From contig JARGPU010000004.1 in the NCBI GenBank assembly GCA_029210325.1, forward strand, positions 124,001-188,000: DNA of 64,000 bases. The letters run 5' to 3'. The position numbers were made by a program, and so were the translations under genes. This stretch comes from Alcanivoracaceae bacterium (lineage in GTDB: Bacteria; Pseudomonadota; Gammaproteobacteria; Pseudomonadales; Alcanivoracaceae). Shown piece by piece: positions 28,290 to 37,498 of this stretch (positions are counted from its first letter, which is position 1; every line of letters starts with the position of its first letter). The notes under the pieces were generated by a model. It saw nothing but the letters and a program-made list of their open reading frames with translations. It made no database searches and was not told the origin of the DNA.

Positions 28290-28382
28290 GCAATAAAGTC
28301 CATCTCGTGCAATTGAGGCTATCTTATCCCGGGGTGCCACTGTGGTACAAAGTGGCAAGTCCTTTTAATCCGGAGCAATCCC

Positions 28383-29870
28383 ATGGCTACCCGTGTCCCT
28401 CATCTGATCAACGGCGAATGGCGGCATGACGCTGGCGGTGCGCCGTTTGCCGTCACCGATCCGACCAGTAACCAGCCGCTCTGGGAAGTGGCGTCGGCCA
28501 GCGCTGACGAAATTAACCAGGCGGTGGCGTCGGCCAAACAGGCATTTCAGGCGTGGCGCGAAGTGCCTACTCCGGAGCGCGCCCGGTTGATGCTGCGTTA
28601 TCAGCACTTGCTCAAGCAGCACCATGACGAGCTTGGTGCTCTGGTGGCACAGGAAACCGGCAAGACTATTGCGGACGCCAAGGGCGATGTTTGGCGCGGT
28701 ATCGAAGTGGCCGAGCAGGCCGCCAATGTTTCCGCGTTGATGATGGGCGAGACTGTCGAGAACGTGGCCCGTGGTGTAGACACCCACTCGTGGGTGCAGC
28801 CATTGGGTGTGTGTGTCGGCATTACCCCGTTTAACTTCCCGGCGATGATTCCGTTATGGATGTTCCCGATGGCGCTGGCGTGCGGCAATGCTTTTATCCT
28901 CAAGCCGTCCGAGCAGGACCCCATGACCGCCGTGCGCCTTGGTGAGCTACTGCTAGAAGCCGGCGCCCCCAAGGATATCCTGCAGATTGTTCATGGCCGC
29001 AAGGAGCAGGTCGATCAATTGATCACCCATCCGGATGTGAAAGCGGTGTCGTTCGTGGGTTCGGTGCCGGTGGGGCAACATATCTATCGCACGGCCACCG
29101 ACCATATGAAGCGCGCGCAATGTTTTGCTGGCGCTAAAAATCATATGGTGATCATGCCGGATGCCAATCCGCAGCAGGTGGTTAGCCAGTTAGTTGGCGC
29201 CAGTGTCGGCGCTGCAGGGCAGCGTTGTATGGCGATTAGCGTGGCGGTGTTTGTCGGTAGTGCTGGTGACATGATCCCGGCGTTGCGTGACGAGCTAGCC
29301 AAGGTGATGCCGGGGCATCACAGCGATACGGCGGCGGCCTATGGCCCACTGATCAGCCCACAGGCGCGGGCGCGAGTGCTGAGTTTGATTGAGGCTGGCA
29401 AGCAGGAGGCTGAGTGCTTGCTTGATGGCAGTGATTGTACGGTGCCCGGTTATCCGGATGGTAATTGGGTCGGGCCGACCTTGTTCCGCGGTGTCACGCC
29501 GCAGATGATGATCTATAAAGAGGAAATCTTTGGGCCGGTGCTGTGTTGTGTTGAGGTTGAATCACTGGATGAGGCGCTGAAGTTGGTTAATGCCAATCCC
29601 TACGGTAATGGTACGTCGATCTTCACCAAGAGCGGTGCGGCTGCGCGCAAGTATCAGCATGAGGTGGAGGTGGGCCAGGTAGGTATCAATATTCCAATTC
29701 CGGTGCCGCTGCCGTTCTTTTCGTTTACCGGCTGGAAGGGATCATTCTATGGCGACCTGCATGCTTATGGTAAGCAGGGTGTGCGGTTTTATACCGAGAC
29801 CAAGACGGTGACTTCCCGCTGGCCGGAAGATGAGATTGTTGAGACTAATATGACGATTTCGCTGAAGTGA
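28383..29870 (+). CDS. mmsA: Methylmalonate-semialdehyde dehydrogenase (acylating)
   Basis: MmsA oxidises methylmalonate semialdehyde with NAD+ and CoA to propionyl-CoA and CO2, the last step of valine degradation. The 495-residue enzyme has the aldehyde dehydrogenase fold with [30 protein letters not shown] and the catalytic Cys282 in [11 protein letters not shown]. The residue of the family general base is replaced, as in CoA-acylating members ([11 protein letters not shown]). It heads the cluster with acyl-CoA dehydrogenase, hydrolase and mmsB, but a 379-base gap with two large inverted repeats separates it from the next gene. Confidence 0.95.
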   Translation: MATRVPHLINGEWRHDAGGAPFAVTDPTSNQPLWEVASASADEINQAVASAKQAFQAWREVPTPERARLMLRYQHLLKQHHDELGALVAQETGKTIADAKGDVWRGIEVAEQAANVSALMMGETVENVARGVDTHSWVQPLGVCVGITPFNFPAMIPLWMFPMALACGNAFILKPSEQDPMTAVRLGELLLEAGAPKDILQIVHGRKEQVDQLITHPDVKAVSFVGSVPVGQHIYRTATDHMKRAQCFAGAKNHMVIMPDANPQQVVSQLVGASVGAAGQRCMAISVAVFVGSAGDMIPALRDELAKVMPGHHSDTAAAYGPLISPQARARVLSLIEAGKQEAECLLDGSDCTVPGYPDGNWVGPTLFRGVTPQMMIYKEEIFGPVLCCVEVESLDEALKLVNANPYGNGTSIFTKSGAAARKYQHEVEVGQVGINIPIPVPLPFFSFTGWKGSFYGDLHAYGKQGVRFYTETKTVTSRWPEDEIVETNMTISLK

Positions 29871-29904
29871 TTCTCGTTGTTTGTGTTAGGCAGTGAGCTT
29901 CGCC

Positions 29905-30016
29905 GGTCTCTGGTGCTGTTGGTGCTTCGCGGGACACGCACGAGTACGTCCCTGTAGCTCATCTCCGCCATCCATGGCTCCGATGGTCCCGCGAAGCACC
30001 AACAGCACCAGAGACC
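29905..30016. repeat. Inverted repeat 1, 31-base perfect arms
   Basis: The arm at 29905-29935 (starting GGTCTCTGGTGCTGTTGG) is exactly complementary to 29986-30016 (ending CAACAGCACCAGAGACC). The 50 bases between include CGAGTACGTCCCTGTAGCTC. Such a structure could form a cruciform or a strong RNA hairpin. It resembles non-autonomous mobile or mosaic repeats. Confidence 0.9.
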
Positions 30017-30084
30017 TCGCATCCTGCTGTTTTCGACTATTGGCGTTTGATTTCTTTGAAAGTAGCCAGATGTAAGGTCAGACG

Positions 30085-30180
30085 CTTGTTCAGCCCCTCC
30101 CGGGACTGTGTGAGGCAGGGATGCCGAACGCAAGCCTACAGGGACGTATTTACGGCGTGTCCCGGGAGGGGCTGAACAAG
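30085..30180. repeat. Inverted repeat 2, 22-base perfect arms
   Basis: CTTGTTCAGCCCCTCCCGGG and AC at 30085-30106 pairs with 30159-30180. Outside the arms GTCAG and CTGAC extend the pairing after a short mismatch. The interior contains CCTACAGGGACGTATTTACG, which on the other strand resembles the interior of inverted repeat 1. Confidence 0.9.
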
Positions 30181-30249
30181 TGGCTGACCGTGGCAGATCA
30201 CTGCCGAGCAAAATCACCGACTCTGACGACTTCGACTTTGAGGTAAACC

Positions 30250-31389
30250 ATGGATTTTTCACTGACGGAAGAACAACAAGCCTACTGCGACACCGCGCGT
30301 CAGTTCATGGAGAAAGAGCTGGCCCCTTTCGCCGCAGAGTGGGATGCGAATAGCCACTTCCCGGTGGACACGCTGCAGGCCGCCGGTGAGCTCGGCTTTA
30401 TGAGCCTTTACTGCCCGGAAGAACAGGGCGGCATGGGATTGTCGCGGCTCGATGCAGCATTGATCTTCGAAACCCTTTCGCAAGGCTGCACATCCACAAC
30501 CGCTTATATCACCATCCACAACATGGCCACCTGGATGCTGTGTCGTTACGGCAATGACGCCGTGCGCAGCGAATGGGCGCCAGCGCTCACCAGTGGCAAG
30601 AAGCTGGCTTCCTACTGCCTGACCGAGCCTAACGCTGGCTCCGATGCGGCATCGCTGAAAACCGTGGCTCGTCGTGATGGGGACGATTACCTGCTGAATG
30701 GTAGCAAGGCCTTTATCTCCGGCGCCGGCAGTACGGACGCACTGGTGCTGATGGCCCGTACTGGCGGTGATGGTGGCAAAGGGATTTCCTGTTTTCTGGT
30801 GCCCGCTAATGCGCCCGGTGTGAGCTACGGCCGCAACGAAGACAAGATGGGCTGGAAGTCACAGCCCACCCGGCAGGTGGTGCTTGATAATGTGCGCATA
30901 CCGGCACATTACCTGCTTGGCAAGGAAGGCGAAGGTTTTCGTATTGCCATGGCCGGGCTGGATGGTGGTCGCATTAATATCGCCAGCTGCTCACTGGGCA
31001 CAGCTCGCGCGGCACTGGATCAATCCCTCAGTTATACCCAGGAGCGCCGCCAGTTTGGTCAGGCATTGTCCGAGTTTCAGACTGTTCAGTTTCGCCTCGC
31101 GGATATGGCCACGGAGCTGGTGGCTGCTCAGCAGATGGTTCGTCTTGCCGCGTGGAAACTGGACCGTCAGGATGAAGACCGCACCATGATGTGTGCCATG
31201 GCAAAACGATTGGCCACTGATCTCTGTTTCAATATTTGCAACGAAGCGCTGCAGCTGCATGGCGGTTACGGCTATATTCGCGAGTATCCACTAGAGCGAT
31301 ACCTGCGTGATGCTCGAGTGCACCAGATTCTGGAAGGCACCAATGAAATCATGAGAGTAATTATTGCCAGAAAGCTTTTGCAGGCCTAA
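30250..31389 (+). CDS. Acyl-CoA dehydrogenase, probably isobutyryl-CoA dehydrogenase
   Basis: This FAD enzyme desaturates an acyl-CoA at the alpha-beta position and passes electrons to ETF. The 379-residue sequence shows YCLTEPNAGSDAASLKT, GSKAFISGAG, ERRQFGQALSEFQ and the catalytic base Glu362 in ILEGTNEIMRV, the position used by short-chain and isobutyryl-CoA dehydrogenases. The valine cluster context supports isobutyryl-CoA to methacrylyl-CoA; another short branched substrate is possible. It has its own ribosome site (TTTGAGGTAAACC). Confidence 0.9.
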   Translation: MDFSLTEEQQAYCDTARQFMEKELAPFAAEWDANSHFPVDTLQAAGELGFMSLYCPEEQGGMGLSRLDAALIFETLSQGCTSTTAYITIHNMATWMLCRYGNDAVRSEWAPALTSGKKLASYCLTEPNAGSDAASLKTVARRDGDDYLLNGSKAFISGAGSTDALVLMARTGGDGGKGISCFLVPANAPGVSYGRNEDKMGWKSQPTRQVVLDNVRIPAHYLLGKEGEGFRIAMAGLDGGRINIASCSLGTARAALDQSLSYTQERRQFGQALSEFQTVQFRLADMATELVAAQQMVRLAAWKLDRQDEDRTMMCAMAKRLATDLCFNICNEALQLHGGYGYIREYPLERYLRDARVHQILEGTNEIMRVIIARKLLQA

Positions 31390-31459
31390 AGCAGAATTTC
31401 ACAGTTACACCCCAATCAGGGCATACCACCAAACGACACCCTGACAGGAGAAAACGCCC

Positions 31460-32557
31460 ATGCATCAACCCGTCCTGTTCCGCACAGAAACAACACAGTC
31501 CGGTCAGAAGATCGGATTCGCCACCTTGAACGTGCCAAAGACGTTGAACTCCCTGTCTCTGGAAATGATCGACTTGCTTTATGCACAGTTAACCGACTGG
31601 CAGCATGACAGCACCATCGCAGCCGTTTGGCTGGATGCTGAAGGCGAAAAAGCGTTCTGCGCTGGCGGCGATATCGTGCGCCTGTACCAAAGCATGGTGG
31701 ATGCTCCAAAAGGGGGGCGTAACCAGTACGCAGAAGATTTTTTCGCCCGCGAGTACCGCCTCGATTATTTGCTGCACACTTTCGGCAAGCCAGTTATTTG
31801 CTGGGGGCACGGTATTGTCATGGGTGGTGGCTTGGGGTTGATGTCTGGCTGCTCACATCGAGTGGTTACAGAAAGAAGCCGCATCGCCATGCCCGAGATC
31901 ACTATCGGTCTGCATCCTGATGTGGGCGGCAGCTGGTTTTTGAATCGAATGCCCGGTCGACTTGGTCTATTCCTTGGCCTGACCGGTGCCAATATCAATG
32001 CGGCCGATGCGCTATTCGTTGGTCTTGCCGATCGCGCCATCAGTCACCAGCAGAAGGCGGCCGTTGTTGCTGAGCTGTGTAATTGTGCGCAGATCGATCA
32101 TGCCGCTGTGTCTGCGCTGCTTCGCCGACAGCAAATGACTGCTGATACCTTGCCCGGCAGTGCGCTGCGCGATCATTTCGATCAAATCAATAACTTGTGT
32201 GACGCCGATTCCTTGGCTCAGCTGCATAGTCAGATTACAGGTTATCAAGGAGATGACCCACTGCTGCAGAAGGCCGCAATGACGTTGGCAAAGGGCTGTG
32301 TGCAGACCGCCTGGCTGGTATGGGAGTCGCAACGCCGGGTGCGGCAGATGTCGCTGGCACAGGCGTTTCGCATGGAGTGGAGCATGTCAGTGCAATGCGC
32401 CCTGCATGACGATTTTCGCGAAGGCGTACGGGCACTACTGATCGATAAGGACGGCAGTCCTGCGTTCCGTTATAGAAAAGTGGAGGATTTCTCTGAACAG
32501 GTGCTGAACGAGTTTTTCGTCAGTCCGGTGGTACCGCATCCGTTGGAGGCTTTATGA
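31460..32557 (+). CDS. 3-hydroxyisobutyryl-CoA hydrolase (crotonase family)
   Basis: The 365-residue protein belongs to the long HIBCH-type branch of the enoyl-CoA hydratase family, which hydrolyses 3-hydroxyisobutyryl-CoA to free 3-hydroxyisobutyrate. Evidence is the length (ordinary hydratases are about 260 residues), the oxyanion motifs KAFCAGGDIVRLYQSM and GIVMGGGLGLMSGCSHRVV, the ITIGLHPDVGGSWFL motif with the catalytic Glu/Asp pair of the hydrolases, and the C-terminal extension. Context between an acyl-CoA dehydrogenase and mmsB agrees. It overlaps mmsB by 4 bases (ATGA). Confidence 0.88.
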   Translation: MHQPVLFRTETTQSGQKIGFATLNVPKTLNSLSLEMIDLLYAQLTDWQHDSTIAAVWLDAEGEKAFCAGGDIVRLYQSMVDAPKGGRNQYAEDFFAREYRLDYLLHTFGKPVICWGHGIVMGGGLGLMSGCSHRVVTERSRIAMPEITIGLHPDVGGSWFLNRMPGRLGLFLGLTGANINAADALFVGLADRAISHQQKAAVVAELCNCAQIDHAAVSALLRRQQMTADTLPGSALRDHFDQINNLCDADSLAQLHSQITGYQGDDPLLQKAAMTLAKGCVQTAWLVWESQRRVRQMSLAQAFRMEWSMSVQCALHDDFREGVRALLIDKDGSPAFRYRKVEDFSEQVLNEFFVSPVVPHPLEAL

Positions 32558-33441
32558 AAGTTGCATTCTTTGGTCTGGGGCACATGGGTGGGCCGATGGC
32601 AGCTAATCTGCTTAAGGCGGGCCATGAGCTAACCGTCTTTGACTTGCAGCCTGCACTGGTGGATGCGCTGGCGGCTCAGGGTGCCATCGCCGTACAGCAC
32701 CCGACAGACGCGGTGATCGATGCGCAGGTCGTGATTAGCATGTTGCCATCCGGCAAGGCGGTGTCGTCACTCTATCTTGGTGAGCATGGCATCCTTGAGC
32801 ACATTACTTCATCGGCCCTGATTATTGATTGCTCCACCATTGATGCGGCGACCGCAAAACAAGTCGCACAGCAGGCCCAGCAAGCTGGTATTTCCATGAT
32901 TGATGCGCCGGTATCCGGTGGGGTTGCTGGTGCAGCAGCAGGTACTCTGACGTTTATCTGTGGCGGCAGTGAGGAGCAAGTTGCACGGGCTGAGCCTGTG
33001 CTGCTGCAGATGGGTAAAAATGTCTTTCGCGCTGGTGATCACGGTGCCGGTCAGACCGCAAAGCTATGCAACAACATGCTGCTGGCCATTCACATGATCG
33101 GTACCTGCGAGGCATTACAGCTGGGCGCGGATCATGGTCTGGATCCGAAAGTCCTGTCGGAAATCATGCTGGCAAGCTCTGGTCGCAACTGGTCACTGGA
33201 GCTGTATAACCCTTGGCCGGGGGTGATGGAAAATGCGCCCGCATCGCGGGACTATGCCGGCGGCTTTGCGGTCAATTTGATGAACAAAGATCTCGGCTTG
33301 GCAGTTGAGGCGGCCATGGACAGTGGCACCAATACGCCGTTAGGTGCGCTGGCAAAAAGTCTTTATGCGCTGCATGCCAGCGAGGGAAGTGGCCAGTTGG
33401 ACTTCTCCAGTATCCAGCAAATGTTCGCCAGAGATGTCTGA
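32554..33441 (+). CDS. mmsB: 3-hydroxyisobutyrate dehydrogenase
   Basis: MmsB oxidises 3-hydroxyisobutyrate to methylmalonate semialdehyde with NAD+, feeding MmsA. The 295-residue enzyme has the Rossmann motif FGLGHMGGPMAANL at the N-terminus, DAPVSGGVAGAAAGTL (substrate binding) and the catalytic Lys170 in GAGQTAKLCNNM. Its start overlaps the hydrolase stop. The convergent ygfZ begins its 3' end 11 bases away, with no terminator visible between. Confidence 0.95.
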   Translation: MKVAFFGLGHMGGPMAANLLKAGHELTVFDLQPALVDALAAQGAIAVQHPTDAVIDAQVVISMLPSGKAVSSLYLGEHGILEHITSSALIIDCSTIDAATAKQVAQQAQQAGISMIDAPVSGGVAGAAAGTLTFICGGSEEQVARAEPVLLQMGKNVFRAGDHGAGQTAKLCNNMLLAIHMIGTCEALQLGADHGLDPKVLSEIMLASSGRNWSLELYNPWPGVMENAPASRDYAGGFAVNLMNKDLGLAVEAAMDSGTNTPLGALAKSLYALHASEGSGQLDFSSIQQMFARDV

Positions 33442-33452
33442 CTGGCTGGAAC

Positions 33453-34424
33453 TCAGGACGGCAACGGGTACGGCAGGTCGATGGCTTGCCAATCCAGCGA
33501 CTGGTCATTCAGTAGTAGAGCGCCCTGATGGTCGAGGCGCAGTACTACCAGTGCATCAGTGTATTGCGAGTCACTGACGGCGCTGACCAGTTCCCCAACT
33601 GACTGCCCGTCTGCGCCACGGAGCACGCTGCCGGCGGCGGCTGTGACGCCAGCTTGCCAGCGCAGATGTTGCATGCGCTGTTTCATCTTGCCCTTAAAGT
33701 GCATGCGCGCGACTACCTCCTGACCAAGGTAGCAGCCCTTTTTGAAGTTAACCCCGTCGAGCAGGTCGTAGTTCAGTGCTTGCGGCAGCCAAAGGGCCTC
33801 GCCGCCGGGCAGGATATGGCCGATGCCTGCATCTATTTCGCTACGCAGCCAGTCGTCCGTACCGCCCATTTCCGCCACCGTATAGTGATTCAACAGGTTG
33901 CGGGCACCATCCTCCGTGGTGAGCAGTAGCAGGGTGTTGACGCCGATTCGAGCCAGCGTGCTGCTGTTACCCTGGCTGCAATGGCCCACAGCCGGTAGCG
34001 GTATGCCTTGCAGGGCATCTTTAGCGGCCCCTTCGTCTAGCAACAGGGGGATGTGGGGCAGCATGGTGAGCGTGACTTTACTGAACATGGCGTACTTTTT
34101 TAGCGCTGCCAGAGCGCCGTCGACGCGCCGCCGGGATGTCAGTAGATCGATCCCATCTGCCGCCGGTAATACCATATAGCTGTACTGGCCGCGGCCCTTG
34201 AGGTCCAGATGCATGGCCAGATGCCATTGCCCGGCATGGACCTCTCGTAGCTCACAGGTGAGCTGGCCCTGAAGGAATTTCTCCGTTTCCGGGCCACGTA
34301 CACTGATGACCGCCAGATGGTCGCCAACAATCAACGAGGCTGCGGAGCCTGCTGAAAAATGGCTGACTTCGCCATTTGAATTACGTTGTGCGCCAAGATC
34401 ATCGAGAAACTGCTGCCAAGACAT
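33453..34424 (-). CDS. ygfZ: Folate-binding Fe-S cluster repair/assembly protein YgfZ
   Basis: YgfZ is a tetrahydrofolate-binding protein related to GcvT that supports maturation or repair of certain Fe-S enzymes. The 323-residue sequence contains the family motif KKGCYLGQEVVAR (Cys near residue 229) and an N-terminal GcvT-like region (ISVRGPETEKFLQGQLTCEL). It is divergent from sdhE-ygfX with 77 bases between starts, the same arrangement as in E. coli. Confidence 0.93.
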   Translation of the reverse strand: MSWQQFLDDLGAQRNSNGEVSHFSAGSAASLIVGDHLAVISVRGPETEKFLQGQLTCELREVHAGQWHLAMHLDLKGRGQYSYMVLPAADGIDLLTSRRRVDGALAALKKYAMFSKVTLTMLPHIPLLLDEGAAKDALQGIPLPAVGHCSQGNSSTLARIGVNTLLLLTTEDGARNLLNHYTVAEMGGTDDWLRSEIDAGIGHILPGGEALWLPQALNYDLLDGVNFKKGCYLGQEVVARMHFKGKMKQRMQHLRWQAGVTAAAGSVLRGADGQSVGELVSAVSDSQYTDALVVLRLDHQGALLLNDQSLDWQAIDLPYPLPS

Positions 34425-34501
34425 AGTGATAAAATCCGAAGTGCCGAAAGTGAGCTTGATGATAGATAATGTTTGCCCTGATTGTCAGTGGTGGAAGTGA
34501 T

Positions 34502-34759
34502 ATGCCTGAGTCTGATCTGAAACGTCGTTACCATTGGCAGTGCCGTCGTGGCCTGCTGGAGGTCGATTTAGTGCTGAACGACTACATGGAACGTTTTTTT
34601 GATCAGGAGAGCGAGGCGCGCCAGCTGCTGTTTGCCGATTTGCTGGCGCAGCAGGATGCGGAGTTGTTCGAGTGGTTTACCCGCCGCTCACAGCCGCAGG
34701 ACCCGGCGCTGCGTGACTATGTCGAGCATATCCTCACTCTTCGTGAATCAGCCCATTGA
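34502..34759 (+). CDS. sdhE: FAD assembly factor SdhE
   Basis: SdhE promotes covalent attachment of FAD to SdhA (and FrdA). The 85-residue protein has the RGLLE motif (RGxxE) at residues 16-20, preceded by LKRRYHWQCR, and the DAELFEWFTRR helix. The ATG at 34502 has a GGAAG site; an earlier in-frame start at 34469 lacks support. It overlaps ygfX. Confidence 0.93.
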   Translation: MPESDLKRRYHWQCRRGLLEVDLVLNDYMERFFDQESEARQLLFADLLAQQDAELFEWFTRRSQPQDPALRDYVEHILTLRESAH

Positions 34760-35132
34760 GCTAACGCCGTCCCGTTGGCCATGGCTGCTCTGGGGTTTGG
34801 CCGCTTCACTGGTTGTGACAGCGCTGCTGTTGAGCGGCTTGAGTTTGACCGGGCAGCTATTTGCCAGTCTGTTACTGCTGTGCCTTGGCGCGCTTGAGTG
34901 GCGCCAACAGCGGCAGTTGCGCTCACTGCAGTTTTCCACCCAGTCCATTTGCTGTGTCCTGCGCGGAGGGGAAAAACTGCAAGCGGCGTGGCCATTGCCA
35001 GGCATGGCTAACCGCTACTGGGTTAGCTTCGGCCTGTCAGCACATGTTGGGCGGCGAGTCTGGCTGACGGTGTACCATGATCAACTTTCAGCAACCGACT
35101 TTCGCCATTTGCGCGTCATGATGGGTCGCTGA
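34719..35132 (+). CDS. ygfX: YgfX-like inner-membrane protein (DUF1434/CptA family)
   Basis: About 137 residues with a conserved start region ([10 protein letters not shown]), two membrane helices close together ([18 protein letters not shown] and [15 protein letters not shown]) and a soluble C-terminal half ending [19 protein letters not shown], typical of YgfX proteins. In E. coli it is encoded with sdhE. The start is uncertain: ATG 34719 or GTG 34743, both inside sdhE and neither with a good ribosome site, so coupling is likely. The 3' end overlaps nadB by 17 bases on the opposite strand. Confidence 0.75.
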   Translation: MSSISSLFVNQPIELTPSRWPWLLWGLAASLVVTALLLSGLSLTGQLFASLLLLCLGALEWRQQRQLRSLQFSTQSICCVLRGGEKLQAAWPLPGMANRYWVSFGLSAHVGRRVWLTVYHDQLSATDFRHLRVMMGR

Positions 35133-36723
35133 TATTTTCCGGGGTGAGGACGGTATCGCGAATTTCATCTGCTGCATCCGGATGGTCGAGCATGTAGTGC
35201 AGGCCGCGCGATTCTTTACGCTCCATGGCTGAGCGGATGATCAATTCGGCAATGACTACAAGGTTGCGCAGTTCTAGCAGGTCATTGCTGATTTGGTAGT
35301 TGGAGTAAAATTCAGAGATTTCCTTTTTAAGCATCTGCACGCGGTGGTTGGCCCGCTGCAGGCGCTTCTCTGTGCGCACGATACCCACGTAATCCCACAT
35401 AAACCGGCGTAGTTCGTCCCAGTTATGGGCGATGACCACATCTTCATCAGCTTCGGTAACTTTTGATTCATCCCACTCCGGCACCGCTGCCGGCGGCGCC
35501 ACTTCATTGATTCGGCTGGCAATGTGCTCGCTGGCGGCACGGCCAAAGACAAAACATTCGAGCAGTGAGTTGCTGGCCATGCGATTGGCACCGTGCAGGC
35601 CAGTGAAAGAGGTTTCGCCAATGGCATACAGGCCGGGCAGATCGGTTTGACCATTGAGGTCAGTCATTACTCCGCCGCAGGTATAATGCGCAGCCGGCAC
35701 CACCGGAATCGGGTCGCGGGTGATGTCGATTCCCAGCTGCAGGCACTTGGCATAGACAGTCGGGAAATGGTTGATGATGAAATCCGCAGGACGGTGACTG
35801 ATATCAAGGTACAGGCAGTCGGCGCCTAGCCGTTTCATTTCATGGTCGATGGCGCGGGCGACGATGTCACGTGGCGCCAGTTCGCCGCGCTCATCGAAGC
35901 GCTGCATAAATCGTTCGCCATCCGGTAGCAGTAGATGGCCGCCTTCGCCGCGAATTGCCTCGGTAATCAGAAAGGATTTCGCTTTCGGATGGTAAAGGCA
36001 GGTTGGATGGAACTGCATGAATTCCATATTGGCTACCCGGCAGCCCGCTCGCCACGCCATGGCAATGCCGTCACCGGTGGCCACGTCCGGATTCGAGGTG
36101 TACAGATAAACTTTGCTGGCACCGCCGGTGGCGAGGACCACAGATCGAGCCAGAAAGACGTCGGTGTCGCCTTTTTCGATATGGTGAATATAGGCGCCAC
36201 TGCAGCGGCGCGTGCCATTGTGCTGCTCGCTGATCAGGTCGACGGCAACACGATGTTCAAAGCGCTCCACATTGGCGCGCTGCTCCACCTGACGGATCAA
36301 GGCACTGGAAATAGCCACTCCGGTGGCGTCTGCAGCATGGATGATGCGCCGGTGGCTGTGGCCACCCTCGCGGGTCAGGTGATATTCCTGAGTGCCACCG
36401 TCACCGCTGTCGAAACGGGTGAAATCAACCCCTTGCTCGATTAGCCAGCGGATCGCCTCAGGTCCGTTCTCAACGGTTTTGCGCACTGCATCATCGTGGC
36501 ATAGCCCCGCACCAGCGATATGGGTATCGGTAATGTGATAGTCCATCGAGTCAGTTTCGTCCAGTACCGCAGCAATTCCGCCCTGCGCATACCAGGTGCT
36601 CGCGCTGGTCAGCTGCCCTTTGGATAGCAGTGCCACCCGGCAGCTCTCCGGTAAATTGAGCGCCACGGTGAGGCCGGCGGCGCCGCTGCCGATGATCAGC
36701 ACATCATGTCTGTAGGTGGCCAT
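35116..36723 (-). CDS. nadB: L-aspartate oxidase
   Basis: NadB oxidises L-aspartate to iminoaspartate, the first step of NAD synthesis. The 535-residue flavoprotein has an N-terminal FAD-binding [40 protein letters not shown]-like [14 protein letters not shown], and [16 protein letters not shown]. The length matches E. coli NadB (540). It is divergent from rpoE, as in E. coli and Pseudomonas. The gap between them carries a 14-base perfect palindrome with mirror promoter elements. Confidence 0.96.
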   Translation of the reverse strand: MATYRHDVLIIGSGAAGLTVALNLPESCRVALLSKGQLTSASTWYAQGGIAAVLDETDSMDYHITDTHIAGAGLCHDDAVRKTVENGPEAIRWLIEQGVDFTRFDSGDGGTQEYHLTREGGHSHRRIIHAADATGVAISSALIRQVEQRANVERFEHRVAVDLISEQHNGTRRCSGAYIHHIEKGDTDVFLARSVVLATGGASKVYLYTSNPDVATGDGIAMAWRAGCRVANMEFMQFHPTCLYHPKAKSFLITEAIRGEGGHLLLPDGERFMQRFDERGELAPRDIVARAIDHEMKRLGADCLYLDISHRPADFIINHFPTVYAKCLQLGIDITRDPIPVVPAAHYTCGGVMTDLNGQTDLPGLYAIGETSFTGLHGANRMASNSLLECFVFGRAASEHIASRINEVAPPAAVPEWDESKVTEADEDVVIAHNWDELRRFMWDYVGIVRTEKRLQRANHRVQMLKKEISEFYSNYQISNDLLELRNLVVIAELIIRSAMERKESRGLHYMLDHPDAADEIRDTVLTPENISDPS

Positions 36724-36749
36724 AATCCGCCTCTGGGTCGATTGACTGC

Positions 36750-36788
36750 GAATTCTAGCAAAGGCATGGCCGGACTTTGCTAGAATTC
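36750..36788. promoter_or_regulatory. Perfect palindrome with mirror-image extended -10 elements (nadB/rpoE)
   Basis: GAATTCTAGCAAAG (36750-36763) and CTTTGCTAGAATTC (36775-36788) are exact complements with 11 bases between. Each arm, read outward, contains TGCTAGAAT, an extended -10 promoter (TGnTAnAAT). So one arm would start transcription toward rpoE (-10 at 36781-36786) and the other toward nadB (-10 at 36752-36757, about 20 bases of leader). It could also be a regulator-binding site or a hairpin. Start sites are inference. Confidence 0.55.
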
Positions 36789-36800
36789 ATCATCCGCCGG

Positions 36801-36828
36801 GGAACCGGCAGCCATTTTTAGCGTCTCA
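36801..36828 (+). promoter_or_regulatory. Possible sigma-E-type promoter for rpoE
   Basis: GGAACC at 36801-36806 and TCTCA at 36824-36828 are separated by 17 bases, close to the sigma-E consensus (GGAACTT and TCTGA with about 16 bases). It would place the start about 25-30 bases ahead of the rpoE GTG and fits the well-known autoregulation of rpoE/algU. The match is imperfect. Confidence 0.4.
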
Positions 36829-36860
36829 GCCCAGCATGGGGTGAGCAGGGGGAGACCCGG

Positions 36861-37442
36861 GTGACCGACGAAGAACTGGTCAAACGCGCCGGTAAAGGTG
36901 ATAAGCGCGCTTTTGATCTGCTGGTGCGCAAGTACCAGCATAGAATTTTTGCCCTGATCAGCCGCTATGTGCGTGATCAGGATGAGGTGCAGGACGTTGC
37001 GCAAGAGGCCTTTATCAAGGCATGGCGGGCGCTGCCCCGGTTTCGTGGTGATAGCCAGTTTTACACCTGGCTATACCGCATTGCCGTGAATACGGCCAAG
37101 AACTACCTGGTGGCCCGTGGTCGTCGTCCACCAGGCTCAGATATCGATGCTGATGAGGCAGAACAGTTTATCGGTGCAGACGGTTTGCATGACTCTGGAA
37201 CTCCAGAGTCGATACTGATGTCGCAGGAGTTAGCTGGTGTTATTGCCAAGGCCATCGAGGCTCTGCCCCATGAACTGCGCACAGCCGTCACACTGCGGGA
37301 GTTCGATGGTTTGAGCTATGAGGACATCGCGGCAATTATGGAGTGTCCGGTTGGCACCGTCAGGTCGCGTATTTTTCGCGCCCGTGAGGCAATCGAACAG
37401 GCCATGCGCCCAATAATGGATCAAGACAGCGTTATGCGCTGA
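36861..37442 (+). CDS. rpoE: RNA polymerase sigma factor RpoE/AlgU
   Basis: This ECF sigma factor directs envelope-stress genes. The 193-residue protein has region 2 (AFDLLVRKYQHRIFALI, DVAQEAFIKAWRALPRF, YTWLYRIAVNTAKNYL) and region 4 (LPHELRTAVTLREFDGLSYE, VGTVRSRIFRAREAI), close to E. coli RpoE and Pseudomonas AlgU. It starts at GTG after a GGGGGAG site. rseA, rseB, rseC and mucD follow on the same strand, giving the complete sigma-E operon. Confidence 0.96.
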   Translation: MTDEELVKRAGKGDKRAFDLLVRKYQHRIFALISRYVRDQDEVQDVAQEAFIKAWRALPRFRGDSQFYTWLYRIAVNTAKNYLVARGRRPPGSDIDADEAEQFIGADGLHDSGTPESILMSQELAGVIAKAIEALPHELRTAVTLREFDGLSYEDIAAIMECPVGTVRSRIFRAREAIEQAMRPIMDQDSVMR

Positions 37443-37498
37443 AGCAGGAACTGGTAAACCATGCAGTTAACCCTGGCCCACAGCCCACAGGTGGCAAA

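Larger units (their letters stand above)
29871..30249. other. 379-base gap holding two tandem inverted repeats
   Basis: No gene is seen here. The gap is filled by the inverted repeats at 29905-30016 and 30085-30180, plus about 70 bases in front of the acyl-CoA dehydrogenase. The two elements share a related core around CTACAGGGACGTA in opposite orientations (revealed when one is reverse-complemented). Confidence 0.75.

Noticed and set aside
29871-30249. Inverted repeats as a CRISPR array or insertion sequence
   Set aside because: There are no regularly spaced identical repeats with unique spacers, and there is no transposase frame between the arms.
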